A stretch of 42,928 nt of DNA from positions 1 to 42,928 of the forward strand of contig CADCBB010000021.1 of assembly GCA_902799555.1 (NCBI GenBank), written 5' to 3'. Both the position numbers and the translations under genes were made by a program. Shown here piece after piece: positions 41,692-42,928 of this stretch; the stretch's first letter is position 1, and each line of letters starts with the position of its first letter. The notes beneath the pieces were generated by a model. The model was not told where the DNA came from and did no database searches. It was given only the letters and a program-made list of their open reading frames with translations. This DNA is from an uncultured Bacteroidales bacterium. GTDB taxonomy: Bacteria; Bacteroidota; Bacteroidia; Bacteroidales; Paludibacteraceae.

Positions 41692-42927
41692 CTATGCAAC
41701 TGCTAAGCGTTTCTTAAACACACCATGTCTGATTTTGATAATGGTTCCATTGTCTTGCCATTCTTCGCTCCAATTGAAAGCTGTTCGACGACTTATTCCT
41801 TGTAATTGTGCTTCATCTACAAGCATCTTACTCTCAAACTCCTCCGGCAACAAACTCAGCAATATCTGTTTCTGATCCAGCGGCTTCACTTTCGGAGCCT
41901 CTATCTTCTCTGTTCCTTTGACCAACTGATATGCCTGCGCCATATGCAGAATCAACTTATTCCCTATCATCTCTGCCGTCTGATAATCCACATCCGAGCA
42001 TACTTCCATGTTTCCACGGAGCGCGGAGAGGATCATGGCAATACGCTCGATATGGACGGCCATACGGAGGACGACGGAGTGGAAGTCTTCGCCGAGCATG
42101 CGGATGAGGGTCGGATAGGCAGTCTCGAGGTGATGGCCGAGACGGGTACGCTGGTCGGATGTGAGGCGGAACTCACGGGGCTTGGTAAAGAGCAGTTTCT
42201 CGTACAGATGGTAGAGCTGTTCCGCCGCGGCCTTGATGATATCGCCGGAGTTCTCGGAGGGTTGTACATACTGACTGTTGAAGGCTTGATGCTCATCGAC
42301 GATGAGGGTGAGCAAGCGCGAGAAGTAACCGTTCTCGATAGAGGGCACAAGCGCCTTGTACTGGCTGAAGGTTCCGGTGAGGACCATGGAGAGTTGCGGG
42401 TTCTCGATGACAGACGCTTCTTTGCAGCGGGCACGGGAGATGGTCTCGTGCTCAGCCGCTTTACGGAGCGCGGTGTTGTAGTTAGCCGTACTCGAACGCC
42501 AAATATCCGTGATTACACTTCCCTCACTCTCATGGATATAGCCGCGGCCCTTCTGCTTGGCCAGCGTCTGGTAGAAAGCCGGGTACGTCGCATCGCCCGG
42601 GATGATGAGCGGATTCGCCTCGTGAATGGGTTTGACGAGTTCGAGGGCAAGGTTCGCAATACCCTTTCCGCACGCAGCCGAACCGACGATAAAGAGTTGC
42701 AGGTTCGGGTAATAGCGTTTGGCACCGATACCGTACTTGAAATAAAGGTTCGGGAGCACGCCCGAGCACGCGGTAAGTGCGGACATTAATAACATGTCCT
42801 TCTCGGCAGGTGTGTGAGCGAGCGAGAGGACGGATTTCATTAGTTCAGGCAGGTTGTTTACATCCATGTTTTCCACGATGTGGAGGTTCGCCTGCTCCTC
42901 GGGAATAGGGTTAAGATTTTCAATCAT
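41692..42927 (-). CDS. DUF3987-family ATPase, possibly cut at its N-terminus
   Basis: A 411-aa ORF of the DUF3987 family, found in prophages, integrative elements and genomic islands and generally thought to be a P-loop, primase/helicase-associated protein. Visible: NLQLFIVGSAACGKGIANLALEL with a Walker A-like GSAACGKG (82-89), followed by SEGSVITDIWR and VLTGTFSQYKALVPSIENGYFSRLL, which are typical of the family. The C-terminus looks like a winged-helix DNA-binding segment (LQGISRRTAFNWSEEWQDNGTIIKI). The ATG at 42927 is at the window edge, so the real start may be further up. It reads toward the repeat region 41498-41664 and the small gene beyond it. Confidence 0.82.
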   Translation of the reverse strand: MIENLNPIPEEQANLHIVENMDVNNLPELMKSVLSLAHTPAEKDMLLMSALTACSGVLPNLYFKYGIGAKRYYPNLQLFIVGSAACGKGIANLALELVKPIHEANPLIIPGDATYPAFYQTLAKQKGRGYIHESEGSVITDIWRSSTANYNTALRKAAEHETISRARCKEASVIENPQLSMVLTGTFSQYKALVPSIENGYFSRLLTLIVDEHQAFNSQYVQPSENSGDIIKAAAEQLYHLYEKLLFTKPREFRLTSDQRTRLGHHLETAYPTLIRMLGEDFHSVVLRMAVHIERIAMILSALRGNMEVCSDVDYQTAEMIGNKLILHMAQAYQLVKGTEKIEAPKVKPLDQKQILLSLLPEEFESKMLVDEAQLQGISRRTAFNWSEEWQDNGTIIKIRHGVFKKRLAVA

Positions 42928-42928
42928 A

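Overview
The window looks like chromosomal DNA of a gut-type member of the Bacteroidota, probably order Bacteroidales. The reasons are: eight promoter-like sites of the Bacteroidetes type (TTTG near -33, TAnnTTTG near -7); the lpxD-lpxC-lpxA order downstream of an HD-domain gene; a ribosomal protein S16 with a long alanine-rich tail; a very large secreted protein whose C-terminus resembles a Bacteroidetes sorting tail; and a hexuronate (pectin sugar) catabolic set. Species cannot be named from the sequence.

Layout. Positions 1-3752 (minus) hold a hexuronate operon: an unrecognised membrane/zinc-ribbon protein, uxaC and a kdgK cut by the window edge. Positions 3860-10914 (minus) hold phoH, a small HsdR_N-like nuclease-fold protein, glnS, lpxA, lpxC, lpxD and an HD phosphohydrolase, possibly one long transcript from a promoter at 10931-10962. 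A divergent promoter drives tRNA-Leu(UAA), which ends in a terminator, followed by a PrsW-type membrane protease and a TtcA-like tRNA thiolase on the plus strand. Positions 12691-19864 (minus) are a tight operon, uxaB-uxaA-comF-nadB-NlpC/P60-sirtuin-DUF486, starting at a promoter that diverges from ychF. ychF and a Na+/Ca2+ antiporter gene follow on the plus strand. Positions 22165-29636 (minus) are a surface-polysaccharide operon: flippase, EpsG-like polymerase, three GT4 and one GT2 glycosyltransferases and a WbsX protein. Then come rpsP and a giant secreted-protein gene split by a frameshift, with a small membrane-tailed protein behind it. The right edge (41096-42928) has a different character: a DUF3987 ATPase and a small conserved-looking protein flank a repeat-rich, AT-rich control or origin-like region.

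How the genes work together: UxaC, UxaB, UxaA and KdgK would take glucuronate or galacturonate to 2-keto-3-deoxy-6-phosphogluconate. LpxA, LpxC and LpxD carry out the first steps of lipid A synthesis. The flippase/polymerase/transferase set would build an O-antigen or capsule chain.

The least ordinary signals are: the single-base frameshift joining two ORFs into one gene of about 3,361 codons; the 9-bp repeat hairpin, phased T-tracts and phased GTTA motifs at 41498-41664; the 7-bp tandem repeats at gene junctions and inside ttcA; an LpxC without the FabZ fusion common in this phylum; and an unusually uniform extended promoter. No CRISPR array, rRNA or insertion sequence was seen.
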